A stretch of 64,000 nt of DNA from Durusdinium trenchii (GCA_963970005.1 CAXAMN010005369.1:102881-166880), one strand, 5' to 3'. Numbered from the stretch's first letter, positions 48,201-60,394 are shown. Translations and numbers: made by a program. Notes: generated by a model not told the origin, from the letters alone.

Positions 48201-48604
48201 AATGTAAATATATATGTTTTTTGTGTATTACACACACTGGCGCGGGCTCCGACCTCTTCCCCACCAAAAGCTGCCAGCGCTCCCAAGCGCAACGTGTTTT
48301 CCTCCTCTTCAACTGGTGGCTGTCCTCAGCCTCGTTCGAAAGGCTGTCCTCAGCCTGCCACTGACCTATGGCGTCCGCGCCGACTCCACCAAAGCCCCCT
48401 GACTTGAGCATTGATGGCCATGCATCCCCTTCACTCTATTGAGTACCCCTCAAGCATGCGACGACGAAGAGAGATCACTGGTTGGTGGCACAAATTAACA
48501 CTCCTTAAAAAAATATCTATCTTTATGTTTGCATCAAGACGAAGGCATCTTCGGCTGTTGGCACGGATGTGGCACATCATCCCCAACTGTTTCCCCTATG
48601 GTAA

Positions 48605-49356
48605 TCACGGATGATTACTTCCCAGACACTCTTGACACACTTGCGAGCTTGATGGGGCTGCCGGGCTGCCGACTGAATCCATGCTTGTCTCAGACGTTTG
48701 TCCGAGCGCTGCTTTAGGACTTCGTTCACATCTCTGAGCAGGCATCTTCCATGTTTGCATGTCCTTTGTCAATGCATCGGCCATCTGGGCGGCACCATGT
48801 ACCCCTTTAAACTCTATGCCTTCTCGAAGACGATCTTTGATTACAAGTGCTTCCAACAAGGTTCGGTATTCGGAGCATGATGGAACGGCATACAGACTTT
48901 TGCTGTCAACTACAGCAAACGCTGGGGGAATTTTGGTCAATGTCTCAGTGGGGTTCTCCATTCCGTTTGAGGGTCCAATATCCAACTCCAATGCAAACGA
49001 ATCCAACTTAATTGGTCGAGGGCACCGGACAGGGCGCATGCTTCTGACGCCAGGGTGCTGGAGACTACCCTTTGAATTTTCTTGGAACTCCACACTAATG
49101 GACTCACCTTGGATCCTTGGGGCTCTTCAACATTCTGTGTGGTGGCCAGTCTGAAAGTGCCCCTTTGGGAGTGTACCCTTTCTCGTGTGGCGAATGCTGC
49201 GTCCGAAAATGATATGAATCTTACATAGAGACTGTATACTCGGATTTGTACATCGGCATTCTTTTTTGTGTCTTCTAGAAGCCGATTGGCCTCGAGCAGG
49301 TCGCCAATGACGGCATTCAGGATTTTTGCTTGGAGCAAGATGAGACGGCATGACAC
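48605..49356 (-). pseudogene. Copia RNase H fragment
   Basis: Two overlapping frames carry the Copia-type RNase H: FISFSDAAF and SSTLASEACALSGALDQLSW in one, and VVDSKSLY and KDRLREGIEFKGVH in the other. The shift lies around 49000. Confidence 0.9.
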
Positions 49357-49397
49357 ATCCGGTCTGGTGTTTGTTGCTGCATATTGGAGGCTCCCAA

Positions 49398-49823
49398 TTA
49401 TAGTCCCCTTAGGGATTGGATCTCGTCGGTGGTGGCAGTGGCTTTGCTTTCTTTTCTTCTTTCTCTCGGAATTTCTATCGGTGGTATGTTTTTCACATAT
49501 TCTGTCTGGTTGAGGGTGATGTCTCCTGAGATTTCTTGATTGACTTGGATCCCGGCGAAGACAAAATTCTTCTGCTTCTTACTTCCAAAAGGATATTTCT
49601 TTTCAAGAGCATCAATGGCCTTTTCAAAAGCCTCATCCCCTCCGCAAATCCCGTCATCAACATGTATTCCAAGAACTCCATGGACTTGGCATGCTTCACC
49701 TGTCTGCCGTTCGGGCATGGTTTTCGGGAGTATGAACAGGCAAGGGTCCAACGGTGACACCTGAAATTTGAGTTCCAACAGTGCCTTTCGGAGTTCGGCA
49801 TACCACAAGAGTGGTGCATTCAC
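49398..49823 (-). pseudogene. Copia reverse transcriptase fragment
   Basis: The longest intact piece (about 141 codons) covers the palm region of RVT_2: LLWYAELRKALLELKFQVSP, the VDD motif, and FAGIQVNQEISGDITLNQ. It continues in another frame both upstream and downstream. Confidence 0.92.
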
Positions 49824-51699
49824 TAAACCATATGCTCCCTTCAGGAGTTCACAGGTTTCGTTGCTCTAGAGTCCTAGTTTCTGTCGGAGTTCGGCTGGTG
49901 GATCGATAGCAAGAATGCGGTCGTCTTGCTTGCTTGCTTCCCCGCAGAAACGCGGTGGCAATATCGAACGATCTCGAAGACCACTTCTGGGACGCAATCA
50001 TCTGTAGGGCTAACATGCGACTGTCCCGGCCTAATGTTGGACTATCGCGCTGTACACTGTCGATATTTGGGTCTTCATAGTCTTCATAGCCAAGAACACT
50101 AGGCGTGCCTTGGCTTTCCGAACCTTGCCCGTTTCTTGGATTGCTTGTTCATCCAGTGGTTTCCAAAGTCAAGATCCAACGTGTCCTGAGGATTTGATGT
50201 TCTGGTACTTGACTTCGCAAAATGCGTCTGATGGCCTCAGTCGATATCCACATGGTTCAATTCCTTGTCTTTGGCTTGTTCGAATTCAAGACGTTCACTC
50301 GGGGTGAGTTCCTTGAGCCGGACCTCAATCTTCTGTCGTTTGGCTGCTGAAGCTATGAGCGCAATCTGTTGTTTTGGATTAACACTTCGGCATCTCCTAA
50401 GTTCAGCTGTAGTCAGTAGTATTTCACATTCCACCCCAGTTGGTCTTGGTTCTTCACAAATTGGGATGGGTTCGAGCTGCTGCAGACCTTGGCACTTTTG
50501 TGGATTCACCTGGAACACAGCTTTACCAGTCCACACCTCGGCCAAGCAACAGTGACTTGTGACTGACCCTTTCCATGTATCTTCATGTTGAAACTTTCCC
50601 CCTGGTGGTGCTTCCCAATCGTTATTCGAGTTTCTTCCACAGCTTCGGGGGAGATGGGGCACATCGGGTCGTTCGTTGGATGGAAATATCTTATTCGTGG
50701 GGTATTATGGTGTCGGATTAGCTTATTCCCAGTGAGCTGCCAATGGTCAGGCACCGTATTCATGACCACGAGACTGTCATCATCATCCTCTGGGACTGGG
50801 ATTTGAGAGGCGTCAGGCGTAGGAGTGTCACCTGCATTTGGGCTCTCCGGCCGTGACGAACTAGCATCTGGTTCATTGTCGGGTTGTTCTGATCCTATGG
50901 AGCTCGGTTGGTTTTCCTCCGGTCGACTTGATTGGGCTTCGGTTGCTGGATTTGTGATTATCTCTGGTATGCTTTCCGGGAGTTCTGCTTTCTCTGGTTG
51001 GTGTGCCCACGGATTCCTGGATTTGGTCTTGGTATTGAAAGACTCCTGCCCCTTGGATTGGTGTGGTTCCTAGTTCTGGTAGGTCTCTAGCCATGAGCTG
51101 TTCGTTTGATGACAGTACTCTAACATGCTCTGGTGCTACTCGGTAGAGGCGAGTCAGGTGGGACAGCCATATTGCGTTATGTTCTACCATGAGTACCCGA
51201 GCCACTTACCTCCCTCTATTCGAGACTTCCAGCACATGACCCAATCACCTATGCGTCATGCGAAATGGTCTGGACCGGGCATGGAGTGACCTTCTCAGAA
51301 CCGAACAGTGATCTGCCCTGACATATGCGATCCGTGCCGCTTCCCTCACGATTATTTGGTGACGAAACTAGCTCCCTTCGGTGTCCAAGAACGACGATGC
51401 ATCTTGTGGGTCATTCTCCATTAGACCGCCCGGAACTCGACGGCTCTTTCCTAGGACCAGGAGTCAGGGCTGTATCCTGCATGTTTGGACAGTGAGTTCT
51501 TGGCACTGCAGAGATGGAGGAGCGCTTGTCGGAATCGTGCTCTGCATGATATTTGGACAGCATGGTCTTCAAGATGGCTACATTCCTTTCTGCTCTACCT
51601 AAAGAGTGTCCCACAAGGGTGTCCAACTTCCTCTTCTGCAGAGACTGGATTTGCGTCTTCGGTCACATGAGAGCGACATCAAAGGAGACCCAGGCCAGT

Positions 51700-53520
51700 T
51701 CATGGGTTCTCGATGGTTCTGGATTTGGGGGCGCGCTTGGCTGGGACCCTGTACCATTAAGAGGAGCCTGTTACTGGTCTCAGCTTTTTGATATTGGCCA
51801 GCGCAGTCTGCACAGGTGTTGGTCTAAGTAGACCTTTGCCATGCCAAATTCTTGCTGAACTCAATCGGAACCTGGCTAATACCAGCCTCCCCATAGACCA
51901 GATCCTACGGGCAGAAGACCCAGGGGACGAAGACCCAAAAGATCAAGGTCAAAACATGTTTCCCGTTCTGTTTGGTCAGGAAGACCCACTAGGCTGGGGC
52001 AAAACTAGGACACGTGGGTTGCTGCTGGGGGATGGGTGGATGGATCACGGCTGCCCTTTTTTGGAACACGCCCTGAAGTGGAGACCTCGTTAAACTTGTC
52101 CATAAGATATCTAGGATAGAGGTTGTTTTCCAGGTCCAGGAATTTATTCGAGGTGGCTCAAGAGCAAAGTTGCAATGCAACCGCCCTCTGGAAGCTGACC
52201 AACATCCAGAGATGCTCCGAGTGTGCTGTCAAGATGCCATACCCTTCTTCATCATCTTCTGATACTTCTTCTCCTAGGCTGATCTCTGTACAGTACAGTT
52301 TCCGCTATGATCTCATCTAAAGGCCCATCATAGTGGTATCTGGTCCTAGTCCAAGGGCCAAGTTAGACCTGGTCCTCGCTGAGTACTGGTTGTGGCCAAC
52401 TCCAGTTAAATTCACAATTAGGACTCTAGGCACTTACCAATATCCCATGTCAAGTTGCTGGCACACCCATCTTCTTGGCCAGCTCCTCCATGCAGTCTCC
52501 TCCCTGCCCTCATCCACCAGCCGCTGCTCATAGAAGTCCTAGCCGGGCTCAGGTGGGTGTTCTCCATGTGAGCACACCAGTCCAACTCCAAAGATCTAGT
52601 CAGTGGTCTAGTGGTTCCTCTATGCAGCCCTCAGTTTCCACATGTCCACATGGCCTCGCCTTCAGAACCTTGACGATGTTCTCCCGTGGCTTCGAATCTG
52701 GCGTGGCTTCGAATCCGGACGATTGAAGTAAAATATGGACAAAGAGCCTCCAACTGCAAAAGACTTCAGCAGTTCCTAGAGGTGATCCTACTGCGGTTCT
52801 TGGCTTAGCCGCTGGCCATCCACAAGCAACCCTTATAATGGTTCCTAGCTGAAATCCTATTGCGGTTCTTGGCTTAGCCGCTTGCCATCCAGACATAACC
52901 CTTTGGTTCCTAGAAGAAATCCTACTGCGGTTCTTGGCTTAGCCGTAGCCACTTGCCATCCAGCAGTAACCCATGGTTCCCTACTGCGGTTCTTGGCTTA
53001 GACGCTTGCCATCCAGAATGCCCACCACAAAGCACCAGGCTCTCAGGAGACAATGAACACAATTTAGCCTTTAATGGGACCAAGTAAAACTTTGTAGGTT
53101 CTATTAAAGTGAACAGTGTTCAATGTCTTCATTTTGAGATGGACAAGTTTAACGAGGTCATTGACTTGGAGGGATGTGCGGGTGTGTGTGTGTGTGTGGA
53201 GGAGTGTTTTCTAACTCTATACAGATGCACGTTATGCAATGCCATCTATATAACTGTCTATAAGTCTGAAATTGTTGCAGGAACCGTCGGCAAGCATAGC
53301 CAGCCCAGAGGGATGCATCAGAATCTGCAAATATGGAGTTGACAAGTGTTGAAATACCTAAATACATCAGTGGCATAAAAAGAATCTTAAGAATGCATCA
53401 ACCAACATCTACCAGAAAACAGGGGAAGTTTCCTCCTGATCCGACTTGCCTATCCGACTTCCGCAAGAGCGGGAAGTCGGATCCTTGTGCCGGATCGAAG
53501 GATCGAAAGGGGCCAAGGAT
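51700..53520. other. Non-coding or unresolved stretch
   Basis: No supported exon. It includes a 70-bp tandem repeat (52786-53017) and a GT run (about 53183-53200). A short coding-like frame near 52530-52460 (FYEQRLVDEGR) is too small to call. Confidence 0.4.
52786..53017. repeat. Tandem repeat, about 60-70 bp
   Basis: Four copies of ctactgcggttcttggctta followed by gcc…ttgccatcca, spaced about 60-70 bp, joined by variants of taacccttatggttcctag. Confidence 0.9.
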
Positions 53521-53539
53521 CGAAGGCATGTTTGTACAT

Positions 53540-53670
53540 CTCCTGCACCTGCAGAGACTGCTGGACACTCCGACTGCGATCCCCAAAGCAAACGCGGTCC
53601 CCGACGACGTCGGGAAGGTCGACGGGTTCGGAGGAAGGTCTGGGAGACCGGCACGCGAAGGCTCCGTGCG
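53540..53670 (-). CDS. Possible exon
   Basis: The minus frame SRAGLPDLPPNPSTFPTSSG and then TAFALGIAVGVSSSLC ends at CTGCAG|GTGCAG. Codons are GC-ending. Function unknown. Confidence 0.35.
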
Positions 53671-54076
53671 AAAAAGGTACCTCTGGTCAAGCCAATTCTC
53701 ACGGCCCGGGTCACCCACTGATCAATCAGGGGAAAAGCATGTAAAAATAGGCCAGGTCAAGATGACGTCAGACTTCGGACTTTGGATCAGTCAGGTAAGG
53801 ATTTCATTGGTGTGCACAGTGGGCACTGCGGGCCCCGTCGAAGCATCCTTCCGAGATCTTCCGAGCTCTTGCTCTTGGCCCATGTGTGAGGATCTGGATA
53901 AATAGGTGCAATGTGAGCTACTCACTGCTAATACATGCTAATACATACTACATACTGCGCTATCTACCAGCTACTTCATAGGAAGTTTCGAAGGTCCTGG
54001 CTACTGCTGGTGCCGTGCCATCTGCTCCTATTATGTCAACCGGAAATCTGCCCAGTCGGACTCTGCCACACCCTGC

Positions 54077-54189
54077 CGTCCCCTGAGCTGCTCGGCCTTC
54101 TGTGCCGCCGCCACGCGCTCATGTCGGGGGACTGGCTCGGCCCCGGCCAGAAGGCAGAGGGCCGCGACGAAGGGCGGCGCCCGCGGCAT
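54077..54189 (-). CDS. Possible first exon with signal peptide
   Basis: ATG at 54189 starts MPRAPPFVAALCLLAGAEPV, a good secretory signal peptide, followed by a charged helix-like stretch (HERVAAAQKAEQLRGR). A GC donor follows (CG|GCAGGG). It could be the start exon of the GH47 gene, with the Copia remnant in the first intron, or of another secreted protein. The phase to the first recognised GH47 exon cannot be checked. Confidence 0.45.
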
Positions 54190-54594
54190 CCGAGCCACAT
54201 GGCCCGGGTGAAAACACCACGCGCGCGGTTTCGGAGTCCGGGGAAGCCCAATGGGAGTGGGAGAGGGAGAGGTTGCCATTTGGGTGCAATCTGCATGTTG
54301 GTTTGGTTTAAATCCTTGCCACTTGAAATGGTTTTTAGAACTCGCGGATTTGATCGGATTTGCACGGTCGAACCGGGAGCTTTGCGCATCCGCAGGTCAT
54401 ACCCAAGAGCTTGAACATCGCGTTTCGCTCGCCGAGCCTGAAACCAAACAAACACTGCTGCTGGCCTTCGCTCGCTGGCTGAGTCTGAGCCTATAGGTTT
54501 CCGCATGTTTCCGCAGTCTATAGCACCGCCATGATTCGCTCATGGCTCGAACGCCTTGAGTTGGTGGTATGGTTCCCGGAGGCTCGAGCCTCTC

Positions 54595-54645
54595 ACCGCT
54601 CGCCGTGACGAAGCCCGAGGTTGGCGACTTCGACGGCCGCAGGTC
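54595..54645 (-). CDS. Possible small exon
   Basis: Encodes DLRPSKSPTSGFVTAS ending at G|GTGAGAGG, a canonical donor. Left border not fixed. Confidence 0.25.
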
Positions 54646-54999
54646 GGATCGGTGGTTTCTTTAATGGCTTGAAACATCTCGAAACGGAGCCGAGAAGCGA
54701 AAGTGTCTCATGGCTCAAGATGTCTGAGCTCACATGATCTTTGAATATGTTTGATCTTACATGATCTTACATGTTGATGCTACGTTGATGCTTTGCCAAC
54801 CCAAAGTTGACCTGCATCAGAACTGGGATGCGGATCGTGTGAAGATTGCTGAGCTCATTGGCCCGACCAGCTAGTGACGACTAGTGACTAGTGGCCTTCT
54901 CAACAGTTGCGAACGGTCCAGGAAGTTCTCCTCTGGCAGACTCTACATCATCCTCGGGTCGGATCGAACAAATTCAATGGCAGGACCTTCTCAATCTCA

Positions 55000-55180
55000 G
55001 TGGCTCGCCTGGCTCGCCCTCCGCCCATCCCTCCATCCCGTCGCTCGCATGCTCGCCCTCCTCCCCTCTTTTCGGCTTGTTGGGCTTGTCGCTACTCCAA
55101 ATCCTGGCCCGTCGGATGACACCCCACCGACGCCCGGGGACGGACTGGGGGACGGCTGGGAGGGGAGAAGATATACATCT
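55000..55180. CDS. GC-rich island, strand unclear
   Basis: Open on both strands (plus MAGPSQSQWLAWLALRPSLH; minus GVGGVSSDGPGFGVATSPTS). Possibly an exon. No splice site decides between them. Confidence 0.2.
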
Positions 55181-55577
55181 TGGTCCTCATTCCGACACCT
55201 GTTGTCCAAATGATCCCCTTCTTGCGAACCGGGAGGGGTTGGGTTCGGGAGAAAGCCCAGCATTGGAAGGGAAAAGTCCATTGACACTACGTTGCGAATA
55301 TGTGTCGTTGATGTTCGGCACGCCAAGCAGTGCAAAGTGGTCTGGAAGGGGCAGCCGGGCCAGCCCCAAAGGAAGGAACCATAAGGAACCTATATGACTA
55401 TATGCAGCAATTTGATCACAGTCTGACGGCCCATCGCAACACAACCCATTCTTCACCCGCGCTAGTTACCGGTCAGCGTAGAAAGTCCCCAAATCACCCC
55501 CATTCTTCACATGCATCCAGGGCCCCCGACCTCAGTGCTTGCCATCTTGGCCACCGCTTACAACACCCTCTTTGAGG

Positions 55578-55769
55578 CTAAAGCGGTTGGAGCGAGGAAA
55601 GCTCGTTCCGGCTCCTTTCATTGGACATTCTCCCCAGTGAGACGAGTGATGTTCCGAGGCCGGGAGAGATCGGCCAAAAAGTCGCAAGGCGTTTACGTGT
55701 ACAAACTGCGCTGCCGGTGACGCGTGCCTGTGCATCACATGGGTCGACTTCGACCCCGGGCGTCACCAA
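55578..55769 (-). CDS. Possible exon
   Basis: The minus frame VTPGVEVDPCDAQARVTGSA and then FWPISPGLGTSLVSLGRMSN ends in TAG. Moderate codon bias; function unknown. Confidence 0.3.
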   Translation of the reverse strand: MVTPGVEVDPCDAQARVTGSAVCTRKRLATFWPISPGLGTSLVSLGRMSNERSRNELSSLQPL

Positions 55770-55868
55770 AGTCCAATGTGTATCATCTGCTGATCGGAGT
55801 CAATAGAGATCGAGTCGTTTGGAACTCCTGCCTGCCCACCCGGTAAATATTTATACCGTACCATTAGG

Positions 55869-55935
55869 TATAGATAGATAGATAGATAGATAGATAAATA
55901 CATACATACATAGATAGATACATAGATACTTAGAT
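55869..55935. repeat. GATA tetranucleotide repeat
   Basis: Runs of gata with a few cata variants. Confidence 0.95.
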
Positions 55936-56271
55936 ACTGATGCCAATGGTAGCCACTTTCCCTAGAAATTCCTTCGCCAAACTTAATGATTCCTTCTCTA
56001 TTCCTTGAACTCTTGCAAGGCTGCGCGTTGCAGGGAACGGGCTTGTTCGGCTTGTTCTTTCCAGTCAGTTCACCTTCAAAAAGCTCAACACTTCATAATG
56101 AGAGGTGCACCTTTGCTAACTGCAATCAGTCTTCAATAAATCTTCTCAGGGATGGCACAAGGAAAAAGTATGCATGTGTTCGTCGCGCATCGTGGGCCCT
56201 GATGCTATCCTAGTAAGCGCTAGCCGCTAGTCAGCCTGATCAGCTCTAGTACCACATGCTGTCCCATCTGC

Positions 56272-56388
56272 CCGGGGGCATCCATCGGCACCAAGGACGC
56301 ATCGATCTACAGCCGTTCCGGTCGTTTGCTGGACCGCAACGTTGGACGTGGTGTCCAACTGCTATGCCAGGCTTGGTGTGTTTGGCAG
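56272..56388 (+). CDS. Plus-strand exon, unknown protein
   Basis: The plus frame ASIGTKDASIYSRSGRLLDR and then NVGRGVQLLCQAWCVWQ ends exactly at CAG|GTACCTC. An overlapping plus frame (56346-56480) is also open. It is one of the few coding signals against the direction of the array. Confidence 0.35.
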
Positions 56389-57293
56389 GTACCTCTCTGT
56401 CCCAAGAGGTGCGTTCGGCTACGGCCGTCCGGCCCCGGTGGCCCGGCTTGATCCGGCTTGTGACCTGGTGGGTGCCTCGGGCTCAGGTGATCTTAGGTGT
56501 CAGCAGAGACGTGTTAGACTCTTAGACCCACCCAACACCATATTGGAGCATGGAAGAGTTGCATCATGTTCGTTTCCGAGTCCCTCTTCTTGGGTCAAAG
56601 GTTGTTCGTGATTCATTCAGGGTCCCATGCGCTGTCCTCTCGATCTGTTCTAATCTATCCTTGGCGACTCCTTGGAGCAAAGCGGCCGATGAGGATATAG
56701 AATGATGTACTCTCCCTGGAACTTACATGGAAGTGGACAACACCCTGTTTGTAGAGGAGCATGGTCTTGCAAGGGCCATGCTTTCCACAGTTCCAGGGAG
56801 TGTACAGTAGATATTACACTTCTACATGTTTCTACATATCTGCTCGATTTTCCAGGGCCTATGAAAACATGTGAAACCCTCAATGGGCAGGTCCGCGGAA
56901 GGTCTGGTGATCTGGTGGTCTGGCAAGCCACAAAGGCATGGTCAGGCAAGATGCAAACAGGTGCATGACGCCCCATTCAGCATGCATGTCACACACATCT
57001 TAGTGCCATCAAATACACCAAGTCTGATGATGCTACTACAGCCTCCCCTTGCGCAGAGTTCACGCAAGCTGAAGGCATGTTTCTGGGTAAGGCGCTGAGA
57101 CACCTAAAAGATCGAGTGCTCCAAGACCCCGAGCCGACATGCTTCCCCTTTACGGGTGGCGTGGGACAAGTGATATTGGATTGATGTACGATCCATCACT
57201 CCCAGGTCGGCACAAGAGTCTTGGAAACCGGACCCTGCGGCAACGCATTGTCACAAGGCCGCGGAGGAAAATTAAGATAAAATCAAGATGGGG

Positions 57294-57425
57294 CTAAATC
57301 CATCGAACACACCGTTTCTCGCATCGCATCGATAATTCCACTGCAATTTCTTGCGCGGAGTTTTTTTCTTTCAGGACAGGTTTTTCACTCTGCTGGCGGA
57401 TCTGAATTCGCCGCACGCGGTGTAG
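57294..57425 (-). CDS. Possible exon
   Basis: The minus frame RRIQIRQQSEKPVLKEKNSA and then QEIAVELSMRCEKR. Codon bias modest; no family. Confidence 0.2.
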   Translation of the reverse strand, partial: LHRVRRIQIRQQSEKPVLKEKNSAQEIAVELSMRCEKRCVRWI

Positions 57426-58254
57426 GTGAGCCCTCACCACCTGGGAGAGACAGCAGCCGCAGTAGCGGCCGTGGTAGCGGCCGGGAGTCTTCAAAAAGTT
57501 TGCACCTCTAAGCTTCCAATGACACTGATCCCATCCCCTACAAGCAAAAAGCACCCTATGTTTGGTTTTACTGGAGATTCTGGAGATTTGGTTTGGCATC
57601 TCCAATGGCTATCAAATCATGAAGGAGATATACCGGATATATTTAACCCCTGCAAATCTAAAACTCCCAGTTATCATCCTCGCCATCCCTTCATTTGGCA
57701 GCGCAGCAGCAGTGCAGCCGGTCTGGCAGGCGAGACGATGTGCGATCTTTGGAGGTCAGCACGGCCCGGTCTGACGTGCGATCCTTCAGCCGCATTGTCT
57801 GATCAGGCCTTCACTCACAAATCTGTCAGGTTCTTTCAGGTTCTGCACCTCCAAAAATTCAGCAGACCCTATCTAGTCTCTAGTCGGGACATGTTTGTTC
57901 AAACAACTCACCATGCACCCAAACAAACATCTGCTGCATCCGCAAACCCCCAAAAACGGAGGGCTTGGGACCGTTCGCAGGGCCTACAAAACCACTACAG
58001 AGCATCGCAAGGAGAAAGGGAAGGGATCCTCTAAGCTGGGTCTGCCAGTGGGACCGGCTCAGCCAGAAATTCGGATCTCCTGCCGGGCCACTATCCAAGG
58101 TACCGGGCAACTGGACTGAGGGAGCACCTTGCAGGCGCAAGATTGCGCCCCGCAGGACAAGACATGGTCTACTGCTTTGAGAACTTGGAAGGATCTCTCA
58201 TTGTGTGTTCTCTGCACGCGGGTGAGGTGTGTCCAACAACATCAGGTTATTGAA

Positions 58255-58645
58255 ATCTGATCTTAAAGAATGAAATTGCTATATCTCCAAATAGTAATTG
58301 ACCCATGATTTTATATTTTATATTTCCCTTTTTTCTACCATAATGTCCATGAATAAGAACAAGATACGTTTCATTCGTCATATTCTATATATCTATCCCA
58401 TCAACTACTGATAATAATAAATATTGATAATGGATATTAATAAAAGAGAATTTCTATATGTTTCTTTCTGTTCGTCTAATTCTTTACAATCTCTTATCTT
58501 TATTGAAATTACTTATGGAAACATAAAACTAAAATTCTATATAAATGCTGTAAAAATAGTCCTCTCTTTTTCGTCCGTATACAAGACTATGAACCATAAA
58601 TTAATATCAGATAGGAAAGTTACAGCCATAATGCTTTAACTTTTA
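58255..58645. other. Sharply AT-rich island
   Basis: About 390 bp at roughly 70% or more A+T with abrupt edges, against a background near 50%. No gene recognised in it on either strand. Confidence 0.8.
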
Positions 58646-59299
58646 ACCTACAAGATATCAAAAGGTCACTTGGAAGAACCAGGTCATGTACGCTTCCAAA
58701 TGCCAAGCTGTATGAATCAGAAAGCACCTGGAGATCAGTGCCACACACATATTTTGAGCTGACCCGGACCCTTCGGAATCCAAACATGGTCAGCCATGGC
58801 CCAGAGCCCAAAACATTCGAAAGCCCAAACTGGAAGGACTCCAACTCTCAAGTCATCCCAAGTCCCTGCGCTTTTGAGACTCCAAGTCTTCAGCATATGC
58901 TATTTAGGAACGTTCTGGACGCCTTTGTTCAAGGTCAACCAACATGTTTTTGGTCCAGGAACGGGCAGGGTTCAGGGCGTCCGGGGGATTCGGGGGATGT
59001 CCGTGGTTTCATGTGGACGCACTTTACGATGGTCCCCCTCCTCGAACCTATATAACCCTCGCAAACTACATCAATTACAGGTTCATCTCATCAATGCAAC
59101 TGCAACAACGCATTCACAGGGTGATCCCAACCCGTTTCGCGCGCGACGTCCCACGGACGTCCCATTGATCCTCCCACGTCGGGCCCCCGAGTCGCCCCAT
59201 CAAGGGCCCCAGCCGCTCACCGTGAGCGCACTTCCGCCAGAGGCGCCTGGCAGCACGTGGCCAATAGTCTCAGTTCAAAAAGCATTGACACCCACCGGA

Positions 59300-59322
59300 T
59301 GATGATGATGATGATGATGATG
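59300..59322. repeat. GAT trinucleotide run
   Basis: About seven gat units. Confidence 0.9.
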
Positions 59323-59537
59323 ACGTGCCTCTTTGGAGGGTGTCATCTGTCTGAAATTGAGTCTCGAGATGTCTCAAGTGACCTGGCCCCATCGTGGGGG
59401 GTCAACCGTCCAGCCGCGACAGGTCAATATAGTCCCTGCCAAACGGGTCGCGAAAGGGGCGGAGCGAATCTACTTGAATGCTCATCAGCCCCCTGGCAAT
59501 AGGAAAGAGCTATAGTTCTATATGATCTATATGATCC

Positions 59538-59873
59538 TTGGAAGCATCACCCGGTCCAGCTGCAATGGGGGGAACATGTCGCACACATGGACTTCTTGGA
59601 GGATTTGCTGGATTTGGAGCCAGGCCTTTTGGAAGCGGTGGGAGCAGCGGCTGCTTTGGCACACCCATGGAGAGCCTCGCTCGTTCGCAGCTGCGCATTG
59701 CTGTGCAACATGCATCACCCAGGAAGACCCAAGCATGCTCCCGTGCGTTTCTTGGGTCCAACTGCTGGAGGGCGAGGGGCAGTAAACCAAAGCCGACAAA
59801 GCTTGATCCATTGGGCGCAGTCTTGCTGAATTTTCGGACACGACTGGAAGAGGAGAACAGAAGGACCTCATAG
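59538..59873 (+). CDS. Possible plus-strand ORF
   Basis: A 111-codon ATG-to-TAG frame whose second half looks protein-like (KPTKLDPLGAVLLNFRTRLE). Two other frames over the same bases are also open, so confidence is low. Confidence 0.2.
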   Translation: MEASPGPAAMGGTCRTHGLLGGFAGFGARPFGSGGSSGCFGTPMESLARSQLRIAVQHASPRKTQACSRAFLGSNCWRARGSKPKPTKLDPLGAVLLNFRTRLEEENRRTS

Positions 59874-60039
59874 GATGTGGATTGATTCGACATTCATGTG
59901 CATGGCAAAAATTGAAATATTTGTGGCAGTGATCAACACAAGAAGCCGGCGACTTTCATGGCTCGCTGCTTTCAGCAACATCTTCGAGGACCAATGGCAG
60001 GTACATGCACGTACTGTAATTCAACGCAATTGGTGTATG

Positions 60040-60118
60040 CATGTACGTACGTACGTGCACGTACGTACTTACGTACGCGTGTATGTGTATACATATGATA
60101 TATATACTTATATATACA
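60040..60118. repeat. ACGT/TATA alternating tract
   Basis: Alternating purine-pyrimidine sequence (acgtacgtacgt, then gtgtatgtgtatac and tatata). Confidence 0.85.
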
Positions 60119-60394
60119 TACACACAATTCTTAGCTCCAGAGGCAAATCTTTGTCAGAAATTGAATGTAGACTGGATACATCTGGATACAATCTGTGTCT
60201 CAAAGGAACAGTAACCCCACGCTTACGGACTTGGACTCCAAAAAGTAAAAAATGAAAACACATGCCAAGTCCTCCTGGTGCACAGGTAGGGAGGTCCAAC
60301 CTCTTGGTGGGGGGGTCTTATTCATCAAGAGTCTACAATACTTAGTCCTATCTCTGCACTAGCCCGATGAGTTGGACCAAGGCTCTGTGATGCT

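Larger units (their letters stand above)
48605..51650 (-). mobile_element. Decayed Ty1/Copia retrotransposon
   Basis: Reading right to left on the minus strand: an integrase-tail remnant with GRAERNVAILKTML (51626-51411), a segment with NAIWLSHLTRLYRV (51205-50873), a linker with RLKELTPSERLEFEQAKDKE (50662-50237), reverse transcriptase (about 50200-49400) with the active-site segment GIHVDDGI near 49645, and RNase H (49356-48605) with VWSSKKIQRVVSSTLASEA and ADALTK. These pieces lie in different frames with stops between them, so it is not functional. No gag, protease, integrase core or LTRs were recognised, and the 5' limit is unknown. Confidence 0.92.

Noticed and set aside
52940..52970. 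Relic of the dinoflagellate spliced leader (ccgtagcca)
   Set aside because: Only nine bases match, inside a local tandem repeat whose other copies lack them.
59510..59893. Three overlapping ORFs of 111-127 codons
   Set aside because: All frames are open at once, so openness carries no information; only the plus frame is listed, at low confidence.
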